Source: an uncultured Blautia sp.
GTDB taxonomy: Bacteria > Bacillota > Clostridia > Lachnospirales > Lachnospiraceae
Assembly: GCA_945872375.1 (NCBI GenBank)
Contig: CAMBYR010000068.1
Coordinates: forward strand, 1 to 9,147
Reading direction: 5' to 3'
Length of the DNA stretch: 9,147 bases
The notes below the pieces were generated by a model. The model saw nothing but the letters and a program-made list of their open reading frames with translations. It did not search any database and had not been told where the DNA came from. The translations under genes were made by a program, and so were the position numbers. Of the stretch, positions 1 to 6,816 are shown piece after piece (the stretch's first letter is position 1; each line of letters begins with the position of its first letter).

Positions 1-385
1 ATTTCAAAGTAGTTTTTGCCCATTCATTTCCAGCAAATTCAGAAAATGCCTTAAACAAGGCTCCTGCTCCTCCAGTTGCGTCAGACTTAACTTCGGCTGT
101 TCCATAAACAGCTGTTGTTCCAGAAGATTTAATTGTAATAACAACATCAGTTTTTGCTGTCGGAATTAAATCACTATAGCTCTGATCTGCTGCTGCTACC
201 TTTACTGCCGTTACAAGGCTGTCAAGGTTCGAAGCATCTGCTGCTTTTCTGGATCTTTCCACATACTTGGTGTACTGTGGTGCCAGTAATCCTACCAGGA
301 TGGCAAGGATGGCTACTACAATTACAAGTTCTACAAGTGTGAAGCCTTTGTTGTCTTTCTTTTTGTTAAAAAACTTATTTAACAT
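1..385 (-). CDS. Type IV prepilin, major-pilin-like (3' end cut off by window edge)
   Basis: Structural subunit of a type IV pilus, made as a membrane-inserted precursor and cut by a prepilin peptidase before assembly. I translated it directly: 128 codons are visible and the frame is still open at base 1. A 14-residue, lysine-rich leader ends in Lys-Gly, and mature residue 1 is Phe15 (KG/FTLVELVIVV). Glu at mature position +5 (Glu19) and Pro at +22 (Pro36) are the classic class III signal and helix-kink residues. Residues 15-35 form the hydrophobic helix, continuing amphipathically to about 66, then a Thr/Ser/Gly/Ala-rich globular part with no Cys so far. The start is fixed by AAAGGAG 8 nt upstream (394-400). 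It is the last gene seen in the minus-strand pil block, 188 nt after pilC. Its codons favour A/T endings (GTA, GCA, CTT) more than its neighbours, as expected for a highly expressed or fast-evolving subunit. Prepilin identity is secure; whether it is the major or a minor pilin is inferred. Confidence 0.95.
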   Translation of the reverse strand, partial: MLNKFFNKKKDNKGFTLVELVIVVAILAILVGLLAPQYTKYVERSRKAADASNLDSLVTAVKVAAADQSYSDLIPTAKTDVVITIKSSGTTAVYGTAEVKSDATGGAGALFKAFSEFAGNEWAKTTLK

Positions 386-419
386 CTTTTATTCTCCTTT
401 TTCATTTCTTTACAGTTCC

Positions 420-438
420 GGCAATTTTCTCGATTGCC
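420..438 (-). other. Hairpin in the pilin-gene leader
   Basis: A perfect 6-bp stem (GGCAAT/ATTGCC) with a 7-nt loop lies about 35 nt upstream of the pilin start codon. There is no T-run after it, so it is not a terminator. It may be a 5'-UTR stability or processing element. The function is inferred. Confidence 0.35.
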
Positions 439-524
439 TTTGTTCCGTCTCTTCCGGACGTATCCCCCTTTCTTTTCCTTCCATGATATTGTCTGTCAAA
501 ACAAACATATCCGTTTATGATGAA

Positions 525-551
525 CGCAGTCTCCCTATGCTAAAGACTGCG
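525..551 (-). other. Hairpin in the pilC-pilin spacer
   Basis: Perfect 8-bp inverted repeat (CGCAGTCT/AGACTGCG) around an 11-nt loop, 22 nt downstream of the pilC stop codon. The transcript continues TTCATCATAAACGG rather than with a U-tract, so it is not a canonical intrinsic terminator. It could cap the pilC 3' end or protect a processed pilin mRNA. A TTGACA-like hexamer follows at 494-499, but no acceptable -10 element lies at 15-19 nt, so I do not call a promoter. Confidence 0.4.
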
Positions 552-573
552 GCACATCCAAATGTAATAAAGC

Positions 574-1788
574 TTACAGTTTATCTAGTCCCTCGTACAT
601 GGTTCCGATGGGCAGGATGACTGCAATGACAAGGGCACCGACGATCAGAGCCATGAAAATGATGATCAGAGGCTCCATCGCTGCCAGCACACTCTGGGTG
701 GTAATTTCCACCTCTTCGTCGTAATAATCAGCCAGCTTCTCAAGCATATCCTCCAGATTTCCGGTTTCCTCTCCGATTCCCGTCATATGATACACCATGG
801 GAGGAAAAATCCCGGAAGCCTCCAGAGGCTCCGACAGGGGAATTCCCTTCATCACTTCATCTCTGGCTTTCAAAAGTGCATTTGTATAATGAATATTCCT
901 CACAATTTTAGAAACCGTTTCCAGGCACTGAATCATGGGTATTCCTGTAGAAAGCAGAGTTCCCGTCGTTCTGGCAAACTGCGCACAGGCAGTCTTCACG
1001 GTCAGTTTTCCAAACAGAGGCATTTTCATCTTGATCGCGTCGATCTTCAGCCGTCCTTCTGTGGTATTGTAAAGGAACCGATACAAAAGGATCACGGCGA
1101 TCAGGATGGCAAGAAGCACATACCAGTGCGTACCCGTCCACTTGCTGGCATTCATGACAGCCATGGTAAACGCGGGCATTTCCACATCCAGATCTGCAAA
1201 CATATCAATAAAAATCGGAATGACAAACAAAAGCATGACCAGAACAACCCCGATCACTGCAATCAGCAGAAAAATCGGGTAAATGGTCGCCTTTCGGATG
1301 GTGGCCTTCAGCTTGGCTTCCTTTTCAAACTGTACGGCCATTCTGGAAAAAGCCATCTCCAGATTTCCCGAAGACTCTCCGGCCTCCACCATATTGATCA
1401 GCATGGGAGGAAAAGTCTCTCCCTCACCGCGCATGGCATCTGCCAGAGTATTTCCCTTTTCCACACTGAGAAGAACCTCTGAAATGGACTTCTTCAGAAC
1501 CTTGTTCTCTGTCTGCTGCACAAGAAGCTGAAGTGCTTCTTTCATAGGAATACCTGCCTGGGTAATACTGACAAACTGACGGCAGAATACACTCAGATCT
1601 CTGGACTTCACCCGTTTCCCAATGGAAAAATCCAGATCTTTATTCAAAAAGCCCTGTTCTGTAATAGATACAGGCACCAGGCCATTGTTTTTCAGTGACT
1701 CTGCCACCTTCTCACGGGTTTCTGCCTCCATGCTGCCGCGCTTTTCTTTTCCCTTTTTATCTACCGCTGTATATGAAAATCCCGGCAT
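574..1788 (-). CDS. pilC: PilC-type type IV pilus inner-membrane platform protein
   Basis: Polytopic platform protein (GspF/PilC family) that couples the cytoplasmic ATPases to pilin insertion or removal. The 404-residue length is normal. Residues 1-45 (MPGFSYTAVDKKGK...) are the typical N-terminal module. Two T2SSF domains follow at about 66-190 and 268-392. Each carries the family signature: AGESSGNLE at 136-144 and GIGEETGNLE at 337-346. Hydrophobic segments are at about 169-193, 221-240 and 371-393. I chose the ATG at 1788 over the in-frame ATG at 1797. The later start gives the family-standard MPxFxY opening and has AAAGGA 8 nt upstream, whereas the earlier ATG overlaps that site. It follows pilT by 115 nt and precedes the prepilin. 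The gene looks intact. The assignment is firm; the symbol follows T4P naming rather than comGB because pilT is present. Confidence 0.95.
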   Translation of the reverse strand: MPGFSYTAVDKKGKEKRGSMEAETREKVAESLKNNGLVPVSITEQGFLNKDLDFSIGKRVKSRDLSVFCRQFVSITQAGIPMKEALQLLVQQTENKVLKKSISEVLLSVEKGNTLADAMRGEGETFPPMLINMVEAGESSGNLEMAFSRMAVQFEKEAKLKATIRKATIYPIFLLIAVIGVVLVMLLFVIPIFIDMFADLDVEMPAFTMAVMNASKWTGTHWYVLLAILIAVILLYRFLYNTTEGRLKIDAIKMKMPLFGKLTVKTACAQFARTTGTLLSTGIPMIQCLETVSKIVRNIHYTNALLKARDEVMKGIPLSEPLEASGIFPPMVYHMTGIGEETGNLEDMLEKLADYYDEEVEITTQSVLAAMEPLIIIFMALIVGALVIAVILPIGTMYEGLDKL

Positions 1789-1796
1789 GCCTTCCA

Positions 1797-1802
1797 TCCT
1801 TT
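1797..1802 (-). promoter_or_regulatory. Ribosome binding site deciding the pilC start
   Basis: AAAGGA is followed by 8 nt and then the ATG at 1786-1788. The alternative ATG (1795-1797) overlaps this element, so the downstream ATG is favoured. Confidence 0.6.
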
Positions 1803-1865
1803 CTCTGATCTATCGTCATGACAGGCTCCGGAATCCGTTTCCGTAACCTGACTTTCTTTACTCAA

Positions 1866-1908
1866 AATAGTAACTGTCCAGAGGGGATATCTCCTCTGAA
1901 TAGTTATT
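1866..1908 (-). other. Extended hairpin spanning the pilT stop and the pilT-pilC spacer
   Basis: The core at 1879-1898 is a near-perfect 20-nt palindrome (CAGAGG...CCTCTG, 6 bp plus weaker inner pairing). Outer arms AAT[3-nt bulge]AACT (1866-1875) and AGTTATT (1902-1908) extend it and include the pilT stop codon. There is no uninterrupted U-tract after it on the minus strand. It is most likely an mRNA stability or attenuation element between the retraction ATPase and the platform gene, but the function is inferred. Confidence 0.4.
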
Positions 1909-2965
1909 CAAAATTTACTTTTCTGCTCATGGACACAGGATCCTGCGCATAAGCCACCAGCGAATCGGCATCTATGATCCTTCGCATATAGAGGTCATAC
2001 AGTGCATCATCCATGGTCTGCATTCCCATTCGTTTTCCTGTCTGCATCACAGACGGAAGCTGAAATGTCTTTCCCTCACGAATCAGATTACGCACTGCGT
2101 TATTGGCAAAAAGAACTTCCAGCGCTGCCACACGCCCCTTTCCATCTGCCCGCTTCAGAAGCTGCTGGGAAACCACGCACTCCAGAACCGCCGCAAGCTG
2201 CACACGGATCTGCTGCTGCTGATTTGGCGGAAACACGTCGATGATACGATCGATCGTTTTATCTGCTCCTATGGTATGAAGCGTGGAAAAAACCAGATGT
2301 CCCGTTTCAGCAGCTGTAATGGCAATGGAGATCGTCTCCAGGTCACGCATTTCTCCCACCAGGATCACATCCGGATCCTGACGCAGTGCTGCACGAAGGG
2401 CCTTCGAATAGTCTCCGGAATCACTTCCGATCTCTCTCTGATTCACGATGGATCGATCGTGTCTGTGCAGATACTCAATCGGATCCTCCAGCGTAATAAT
2501 ATGATAAGGATAGGTTCTGTTGATCACATTGACCAGCGACGCCAGTGTGGTGGATTTTCCGCTTCCCGTAGGACCTGTGACAAGAACCAGTCCCCTTTTT
2601 CGATGTGTCATCTCCACAACTTCCTGTGGAATTCCAAGAGTTTCCGGATCCGGAATCACAAACGGAAGAATCCTCATGGTTGCTGCCACGGTTCCTCTCT
2701 GACGGAACACATTGACGCGGAATCGCCCGATTCCCGATATGGCATAGGCAAAATCCGTCTGTCCGTTTTCCTGAAGCTCTGCCCTGTGCCGCGGATCCAT
2801 CAGCGGCATCAAAAGCTCTTCCAGCATTTTGGGGGTCAGTCTCTCCCCTTCGATCTGGGTAAGGACTCCGTCCTTGCGGAAGCAGGGCGGTTTCCCAACC
2901 GTAAAATGAATATCTGATGCTTTTTCCTTTACGGAAAAGACCAGAATCTCGTTTAAATCATACAT
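1904..2965 (-). CDS. pilT: PilT-type type IV pilus retraction ATPase
   Basis: Hexameric secretion ATPase that drives pilus disassembly, powering twitching, adhesion tension or DNA uptake. The 353 residues match the family (about 345). The N-terminus, MYDLNEIL..ASDIH, aligns with the standard PilT opening. Visible motifs are Walker A GPTGSGKST (131-139), Asp box TLEDPIE (158-164), Walker B ILVGEMRD (201-208) and His box TGHLVFSTLHT (221-231). The PilT-specific C-terminal motif AVRNLIREGK (290-299, AIRNLIRE type) is tied to retraction. PilT also lacks the tetracysteine zinc site found in PilB. I chose the ATG at 2965 because it matches the family opening and has GAGGG 6 nt upstream (2972-2976). 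An in-frame ATG at 3025 overlaps the pilB stop and would add 20 atypical residues; it could serve translational coupling. The assignment is firm. Confidence 0.95.
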   Translation of the reverse strand: MYDLNEILVFSVKEKASDIHFTVGKPPCFRKDGVLTQIEGERLTPKMLEELLMPLMDPRHRAELQENGQTDFAYAISGIGRFRVNVFRQRGTVAATMRILPFVIPDPETLGIPQEVVEMTHRKRGLVLVTGPTGSGKSTTLASLVNVINRTYPYHIITLEDPIEYLHRHDRSIVNQREIGSDSGDYSKALRAALRQDPDVILVGEMRDLETISIAITAAETGHLVFSTLHTIGADKTIDRIIDVFPPNQQQQIRVQLAAVLECVVSQQLLKRADGKGRVAALEVLFANNAVRNLIREGKTFQLPSVMQTGKRMGMQTMDDALYDLYMRRIIDADSLVAYAQDPVSMSRKVNFE

Positions 2966-3017
2966 AAAAAGCCCTCGGTTTTCGCTTTCCTGACAAATAT
3001 TTATACATTTCTTGTAA

Positions 3018-4712
3018 CTATTCATAGGAAGCCTTCAGCATTTCCTCAAAGGAAGTCGTTCCATCCAGCACGTAGCGGATCCCGTTTTCCCGCAGAGTTC
3101 TCATACCGCTGTCCCGCGCTGCAATTTCCAGTTCCTCGGTGGTTCCGTTTTCTGCGATCAGTTTCCGGATCGTATCATTGACTTCCATAATCTCAAAAAC
3201 ACCGATACGGCCAAAATATCCTGTATGATTGCAGAGGCTGCAGCCGCCCGGTTCATAAATCTCCGTTTCCCGTTCCAGAGGAAGCTTCATCAGCCGTTTT
3301 TCCTCCGGTGTTGCCTGCCGTTTTTTCCTGCAATGAGGACAAAGCTTCCTTACAAGACGCTGCGCGATAACGCCTACCACCGAATCTGCGATCAGGTAGC
3401 GCTCCACGCCCATATCTGCCATACGGTTTAAGGTTCCGACGGCATTGTTGGTGTGCAGGGTGGAAACCACCAGATGGCCGGTAATGGATGCCTGCACCGC
3501 AATGGAAGCCGTCTCCGGATCACGGATCTCTCCAATCATGATGATATCCGGATCCTGACGGAGAATCGAACGAAGCGCCGAAGCGAACGTCAGATCCACC
3601 CTGGGGTTTACCTGAATCTGATTGATTCCCTCAATGTCCGCTTCCACAGGGTCCTCAACCGTCACAATGTTTACAGATTCTTTATTCAGTTCTGTAAGAG
3701 CCGTATACAATGTGGTGGATTTACCGCTTCCCGTAGGTCCGGTAACGAATATAATTCCAAAGGGATTGGCAAGCATATGATCAAAGCGTTTCAGCTCATC
3801 ATCGGCCAATCCCAGTTCTTTCTTATTCTTTGTAAGGCTCAGCTTGGAAGAAATACGCATAACAAGCTTTTCACCATGAACGGTGGGTATGGAGGACACA
3901 CGAATATCATACTCCTGTCTGTCTACCATAATGGTCATTCTTCCATCCTGAGGTTTTCGTTTTTCGGAAATATCCATGCCGCCCATAATCTTGATACGGG
4001 TGGAAATCGCCGGCAGCAGACTGTTGTCATAAACCATCTTTTCAAACAACGAGCCATCGATGCGATAACGGACACGCACATTATTTTCCAGTGCCTCAAT
4101 ATGAATATCACTTGCCCTTTGACGGATCGCCTGCTCCATCAGGGAGCGGACAAGCTGGACGATCGGCGCATCACTGACATCAGACAGAGCCGGTTCTTCC
4201 TCTGCATTTCCTCTGAGCATGGCACGCTCCTGCGTAAAACGGCGGGCCGCTTTCATGGTTTCACTTGCCCCATAGCAGCGGTCAATGGCAGCAAGAATTT
4301 CACGTGCAGACGCAATGTAAGGCTCCACCTGAAGATTGGTCACAATCGAAATGTCATCGATCGCAGCCATATCCATGGGATCTGCCATGGCAAGATGAAG
4401 GATATTTGCATTATAGGGATCCAGTTCAAAGGGGACTGCCACATATTTTTTTAATAATTCCACACTTACCAGATTACGCACTTCTCTTGGAATGTTAATC
4501 CCGGTAAGCTGCACGACTTTTAGCCCTAGCTGCATCTGAAGCGCACGCACGATCATGTCCTCGGTAATAAATCCTTCATCCACGAGAACTTCACCGATTT
4601 TTTTGTCGCTGCCCTTCTGCTTTGCTAAGGCTTTTTCCAGATCTTCCTGTGTCAACACATTCTGTTTGATCAAAAGATCGCCCAGACGCATTCTTTCTCT
4701 TCTAAGTGCCAT
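3018..4712 (-). CDS. pilB: PilB-type type IV pilus extension ATPase with MshEN domain
   Basis: Cytoplasmic GspE/PilB-family motor that drives pilin polymerisation through PilC. It has 564 residues, normal for PilB. Order: MshEN-type N-terminal domain (about 8-150); the N2 domain at about 180-300 (ASDIHIE at 200-206, RYRIDG at 215-220); then the ATPase core. The core has Walker A GPTGSGKST (325-333), Asp box TVEDPVE (351-357), Walker B IMIGEIRD (391-398) and His box TGHLVVSTLHT (411-421). Zinc-binding cysteines CPHC (458-461) and CSLC (491-494) are typical of extension ATPases. The MshEN region has a motif beginning RLGDLL (9-32) and a second beginning KIGEVL (38-61), 24 residues each and 5 apart, the c-di-GMP-binding layout. 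The start at 4712 is supported by AAGGGG 8 nt upstream; the earlier in-frame ATG at 4733 would place that site inside the gene. It heads the pil block, behind its own promoter. Confidence 0.96.
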   Translation of the reverse strand: MALRRERMRLGDLLIKQNVLTQEDLEKALAKQKGSDKKIGEVLVDEGFITEDMIVRALQMQLGLKVVQLTGINIPREVRNLVSVELLKKYVAVPFELDPYNANILHLAMADPMDMAAIDDISIVTNLQVEPYIASAREILAAIDRCYGASETMKAARRFTQERAMLRGNAEEEPALSDVSDAPIVQLVRSLMEQAIRQRASDIHIEALENNVRVRYRIDGSLFEKMVYDNSLLPAISTRIKIMGGMDISEKRKPQDGRMTIMVDRQEYDIRVSSIPTVHGEKLVMRISSKLSLTKNKKELGLADDELKRFDHMLANPFGIIFVTGPTGSGKSTTLYTALTELNKESVNIVTVEDPVEADIEGINQIQVNPRVDLTFASALRSILRQDPDIIMIGEIRDPETASIAVQASITGHLVVSTLHTNNAVGTLNRMADMGVERYLIADSVVGVIAQRLVRKLCPHCRKKRQATPEEKRLMKLPLERETEIYEPGGCSLCNHTGYFGRIGVFEIMEVNDTIRKLIAENGTTEELEIAARDSGMRTLRENGIRYVLDGTTSFEEMLKASYE

Positions 4713-4720
4713 AAACCCTT

Positions 4721-4726
4721 CCCCTT
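4721..4726 (-). promoter_or_regulatory. Ribosome binding site deciding the pilB start
   Basis: AAGGGG lies 8 nt before the ATG at 4712. An in-frame ATG at 4733 lies upstream of this site and has no comparable site of its own, so 4712 is preferred. Confidence 0.6.
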
Positions 4727-4743
4727 CTGGCAATGTTGTATGA

Positions 4744-4752
4744 ATTATATCA
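4744..4752 (-). promoter_or_regulatory. Extended -10 promoter for pilB and the pil block
   Basis: On the minus strand the sequence reads TGATATAAT: a perfect TATAAT hexamer (4744-4749) with the TGn extension. The -35 position, 17 nt upstream, holds only a weak TAGGAA, which is acceptable for extended -10 promoters. The predicted transcript starts near 4737, about 25 nt before the pilB ATG. It separates pilB from the TMEM198-like gene, which ends at 4816, and implies that the pil genes can be transcribed independently. Confidence 0.65.
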
Positions 4753-4815
4753 CTCTTTTCTGTAAATTCCTATACTTTTTTTGGATTTTTTCAAAAAATA
4801 CGAAGAATTATCTGC

Positions 4816-5478
4816 TCACTTCATTCTTTCCTCGTTTTTCCCATCCGGAATCGACGTTTCCTCCTCCCTCTCTTCCTCCTTCACCTGATTCGTCAGAACC
4901 TGTATCAGCAGTCCGGCCATGGTGAATGCTCCGCAAAAAAGGATTCCATAGGGAAAGCCCTCAAATCCCAGAAGACCGCAAAGAGATATCCCGGAAATGA
5001 CCCCGCCCAGCAGGCTGGTTCCCAAAATGATCATTTCCTTTGCATAACGGACACCCATCACCCCCGCCGCTGTACCTGCCAGGACACAGACAAAAAACAG
5101 AAAAGACGTGGTAGGATGAATAAGATAGAGACACGCCGCAAATACGATACCGGCTGCCACAAGGAAAATACCGAATTTATAGATCAGAAACGCCACAATT
5201 CCCAGGACGATGCCGATTCCCACCATCATCAAAAGAGTCGTTGTACGACTTTCCATTCCCATTTTCTCCGCCAGAAGCCAGCCGCCACCGGCGCCGGTGC
5301 CGAATCCCACCAGCATGACCCAGAACCGGAGAAGCCGGTAGCCCAGCAGGCAATTTAAAATGCCAAACACGATCACAACAAGATAAACCATCCTTACAGC
5401 GGACGAAGCGCTGTCCATTGCAGAAAAACGTTCCGTCATCTGCTGTACCGACCCAAGCATATCCATCATCTGATTCAT
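4816..5478 (-). CDS. TMEM198/DUF4203-like seven-helix membrane protein
   Basis: Integral membrane protein of unknown function. The 220 residues contain seven hydrophobic stretches at about 29-48, 53-70, 80-100, 103-120, 124-143, 148-170 and 177-196. The N-terminus is short and polar, and the cytoplasmic-looking tail (200-220) is highly charged and Glu/Lys-rich. The GYRLLRF segment (46-52) followed by the Gly-rich GFGTGAGGG (58-66) resembles the TMEM198/DUF4203 family. That is recognition by eye, not a database hit. The start at 5478 is chosen because AGGGGAG (5485-5491) lies 6 nt upstream; the ATG at 5484 abuts that site and would add two residues. It is 19 nt downstream of the transglutaminase-like gene, so the two are almost certainly co-transcribed. 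About 100 nt and a promoter separate it from pilB. No enzymatic motif is seen. Confidence 0.8.
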   Translation of the reverse strand: MNQMMDMLGSVQQMTERFSAMDSASSAVRMVYLVVIVFGILNCLLGYRLLRFWVMLVGFGTGAGGGWLLAEKMGMESRTTTLLMMVGIGIVLGIVAFLIYKFGIFLVAAGIVFAACLYLIHPTTSFLFFVCVLAGTAAGVMGVRYAKEMIILGTSLLGGVISGISLCGLLGFEGFPYGILFCGAFTMAGLLIQVLTNQVKEEEREEETSIPDGKNEERMK

Positions 5479-5497
5479 ATACATCTCCCCTTTTCTA

Positions 5498-6736
5498 TCA
5501 GAACATCAGGTAAATGGTTTTCATTTTGTCCAGGACTCCATAGTGGTATTCCACCTGAAGAAGTCCGTGAAGCTCCATATAATACTGGCTCGCATACTGA
5601 AGCGAACCGCCGTCGATCCATTCTGCATATGCCGCATCAAAGGCTTCCTGATCGCTGAATTTAAACCGTACCACCGCAGCGCCGTTGTTCAGACGCATCC
5701 TGCAGTAGTCATAAATGCTCTGCCAGTCATAGGTATCAAAGATTCCCTGATTCAGCACATAAAAATTCTTATCCGACGCCGTACACTTTGGAACGGCAAA
5801 TTCCTCCGAAGGAATATAGGTCTGTTCATACTCTTCCGGAAATGGGCAAAGATAATCGTATATAATGGTCTTATGCTCCGGAAGCTGGGTGGCATCTCCC
5901 TCCAGAAACTGAGGCTGATCCCCGTTTGTCACATCCACATAGTAATGCTGCCCGTCGATCTGCACAATATTCCAGGCATGATCCTGGTCATCCCCCACCA
6001 CACTTCCGTCTACGTAAATACAGGGAATTTCCAGACGCTCCAGAAGATACTGAAAGGCCCCGGCATACCCGGCGCAGACTGCATTCTTCTTCCAGAATGC
6101 ACCTGCAATACTCTGGTCATCCTCAGAAAACACATAATCAACAGAGTCAATGAGATAGGCATAAACAATTTTCACTGTCTCATAGGTATCGCTTCCCTCC
6201 GGAATCAATGCGGACACTTCCTGCCAGACAGCTTCCATGGCCCCATCGATTTCCGCCATTTCTTCCTCTGAGTATCGATACTGAGGAGAAAATCTGCAGT
6301 ATTTCGCCCCTTTAAAAGTCGTCTTAAAAACACTCAGACGATTGTGGGCCCAGTAAAGCTCCGGATGGTCTTTCAGCATGGCGTGATAGACCCGATCTAC
6401 CACATCGTCCTCATAGATCGTCAGATAAAAATCACTTTGTCTGGCACGGACACCTGCAAGCATTTCCCGGTACCCTCTTTGCTCCTCTTCATTCAGAAGA
6501 CTGAAGTAGTATTCCTGATGACCCGGATCCGAAAGAACCAGTTCCTGTTCCCTCAGAAGCCGTACCTCCTCCGGCTCACTTCCCACATTCGTCAGGATCC
6601 GGTCCAGAACCGTCTCACCGGTGTCCTCTTTTGTCCCGGTATCGCCGCCTTTTTTGTATAGCGTATACGCCCCCGACAGCAGGCCGATCATCATCACCAT
6701 CAGGAAGATCAGCAGTACATAATTTCTTTTTTTCAT
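5498..6736 (-). CDS. Membrane-anchored transglutaminase-like (papain-fold) protein
   Basis: Predicted extracytoplasmic enzyme of the transglutaminase-like superfamily, 412 residues. A basic start (MKKR) and one hydrophobic helix at about 6-27 with no obvious cleavage site suggest an N-terminal anchor. A charged stalk (30-70) and an alpha-helical region (about 80-200) follow. The catalytic core holds Cys221 (AVCAGYA), His253 (DHAWN) and Asp268 (YYVDVT), the expected triad in the expected order. The C-terminal part (about 320-412) is aromatic-rich and unassigned. Members of this superfamily may cross-link, hydrolyse peptides or process cell-wall peptides; the substrate cannot be read from the sequence. 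The start has AAAGGA 7 nt upstream. I see no convincing promoter just upstream on this strand. It is first in a likely operon with the TMEM198-like gene, ahead of the pil block. Confidence 0.88.
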   Translation of the reverse strand: MKKRNYVLLIFLMVMMIGLLSGAYTLYKKGGDTGTKEDTGETVLDRILTNVGSEPEEVRLLREQELVLSDPGHQEYYFSLLNEEEQRGYREMLAGVRARQSDFYLTIYEDDVVDRVYHAMLKDHPELYWAHNRLSVFKTTFKGAKYCRFSPQYRYSEEEMAEIDGAMEAVWQEVSALIPEGSDTYETVKIVYAYLIDSVDYVFSEDDQSIAGAFWKKNAVCAGYAGAFQYLLERLEIPCIYVDGSVVGDDQDHAWNIVQIDGQHYYVDVTNGDQPQFLEGDATQLPEHKTIIYDYLCPFPEEYEQTYIPSEEFAVPKCTASDKNFYVLNQGIFDTYDWQSIYDYCRMRLNNGAAVVRFKFSDQEAFDAAYAEWIDGGSLQYASQYYMELHGLLQVEYHYGVLDKMKTIYLMF

Positions 6737-6778
6737 AAAAAAATCCTTTTTTTCTGTAGTATTTTGTCAAAGAAACAA

Positions 6779-6807
6779 TTGCTATTTTTTTTTAACAGAG
6801 TTAAAAT
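6779..6807 (+). promoter_or_regulatory. Predicted sigma-A-type promoter for pduL
   Basis: -35 TTGCTA (6779-6784, 4 of 6 consensus), a 17-nt spacer containing nine consecutive T residues, and -10 TAAAAT (6802-6807, 5 of 6). The predicted start is near 6814, giving a leader of about 47 nt. The spacing is ideal and the AT-rich spacer supports the call. Confidence 0.6.
6790..6806. promoter_or_regulatory. Operator-like 17-bp perfect dyad in the pduL promoter
   Basis: TTTTAACAGAGTTAAAA has two perfect 7-bp arms around a 3-bp centre. It fills the end of the promoter spacer and overlaps five of six -10 bases, a position where a bound regulator would block RNA polymerase. The half-site order (TTAAC..GTTAA) is the inverse of a Rex site, and it does not match a CcpA cre site. 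The regulator is unknown. Confidence 0.5.
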
Positions 6808-6816
6808 TAGGAGTTG

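Noticed and set aside
478..499. Internal promoter for the pilin at TTGACA (494-499)
   Set aside because: No hexamer at 15-19 nt spacing resembles TATAAT.
386..573. Possible c-di-GMP-I (GEMM) riboswitch before the pilin gene
   Set aside because: GACGGAACAAAGGC loosely recalls the GACGCAAAGCC core, but the AGGGCAAACC strand and the closing helix could not be found.
787..1482. Plus-strand open frame (231 codons) antisense to pilC
   Set aside because: No domain or neighbour context; pilC on the minus strand explains the region.
3453..4454. Plus-strand open frame (333 codons) antisense to pilB
   Set aside because: pilB has every expected motif on the other strand. The antisense product shows no recognisable domain, and its composition (high His/Asn/Arg) is typical of a shadow frame.
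574..4712. comG competence operon instead of a T4P locus
   Set aside because: Presence of a full PilT and a 564-residue PilB with MshEN and tetracysteine regions fits a retractile pilus better than the shorter ComGA/ComGB set.
6737..6778. Minus-strand promoter for the transglutaminase-like gene using TTGACA just upstream of its start
   Set aside because: The only -10 candidates at correct spacing (AAGGAT, AGGATT) are poor and would put the transcript start almost on the ATG.
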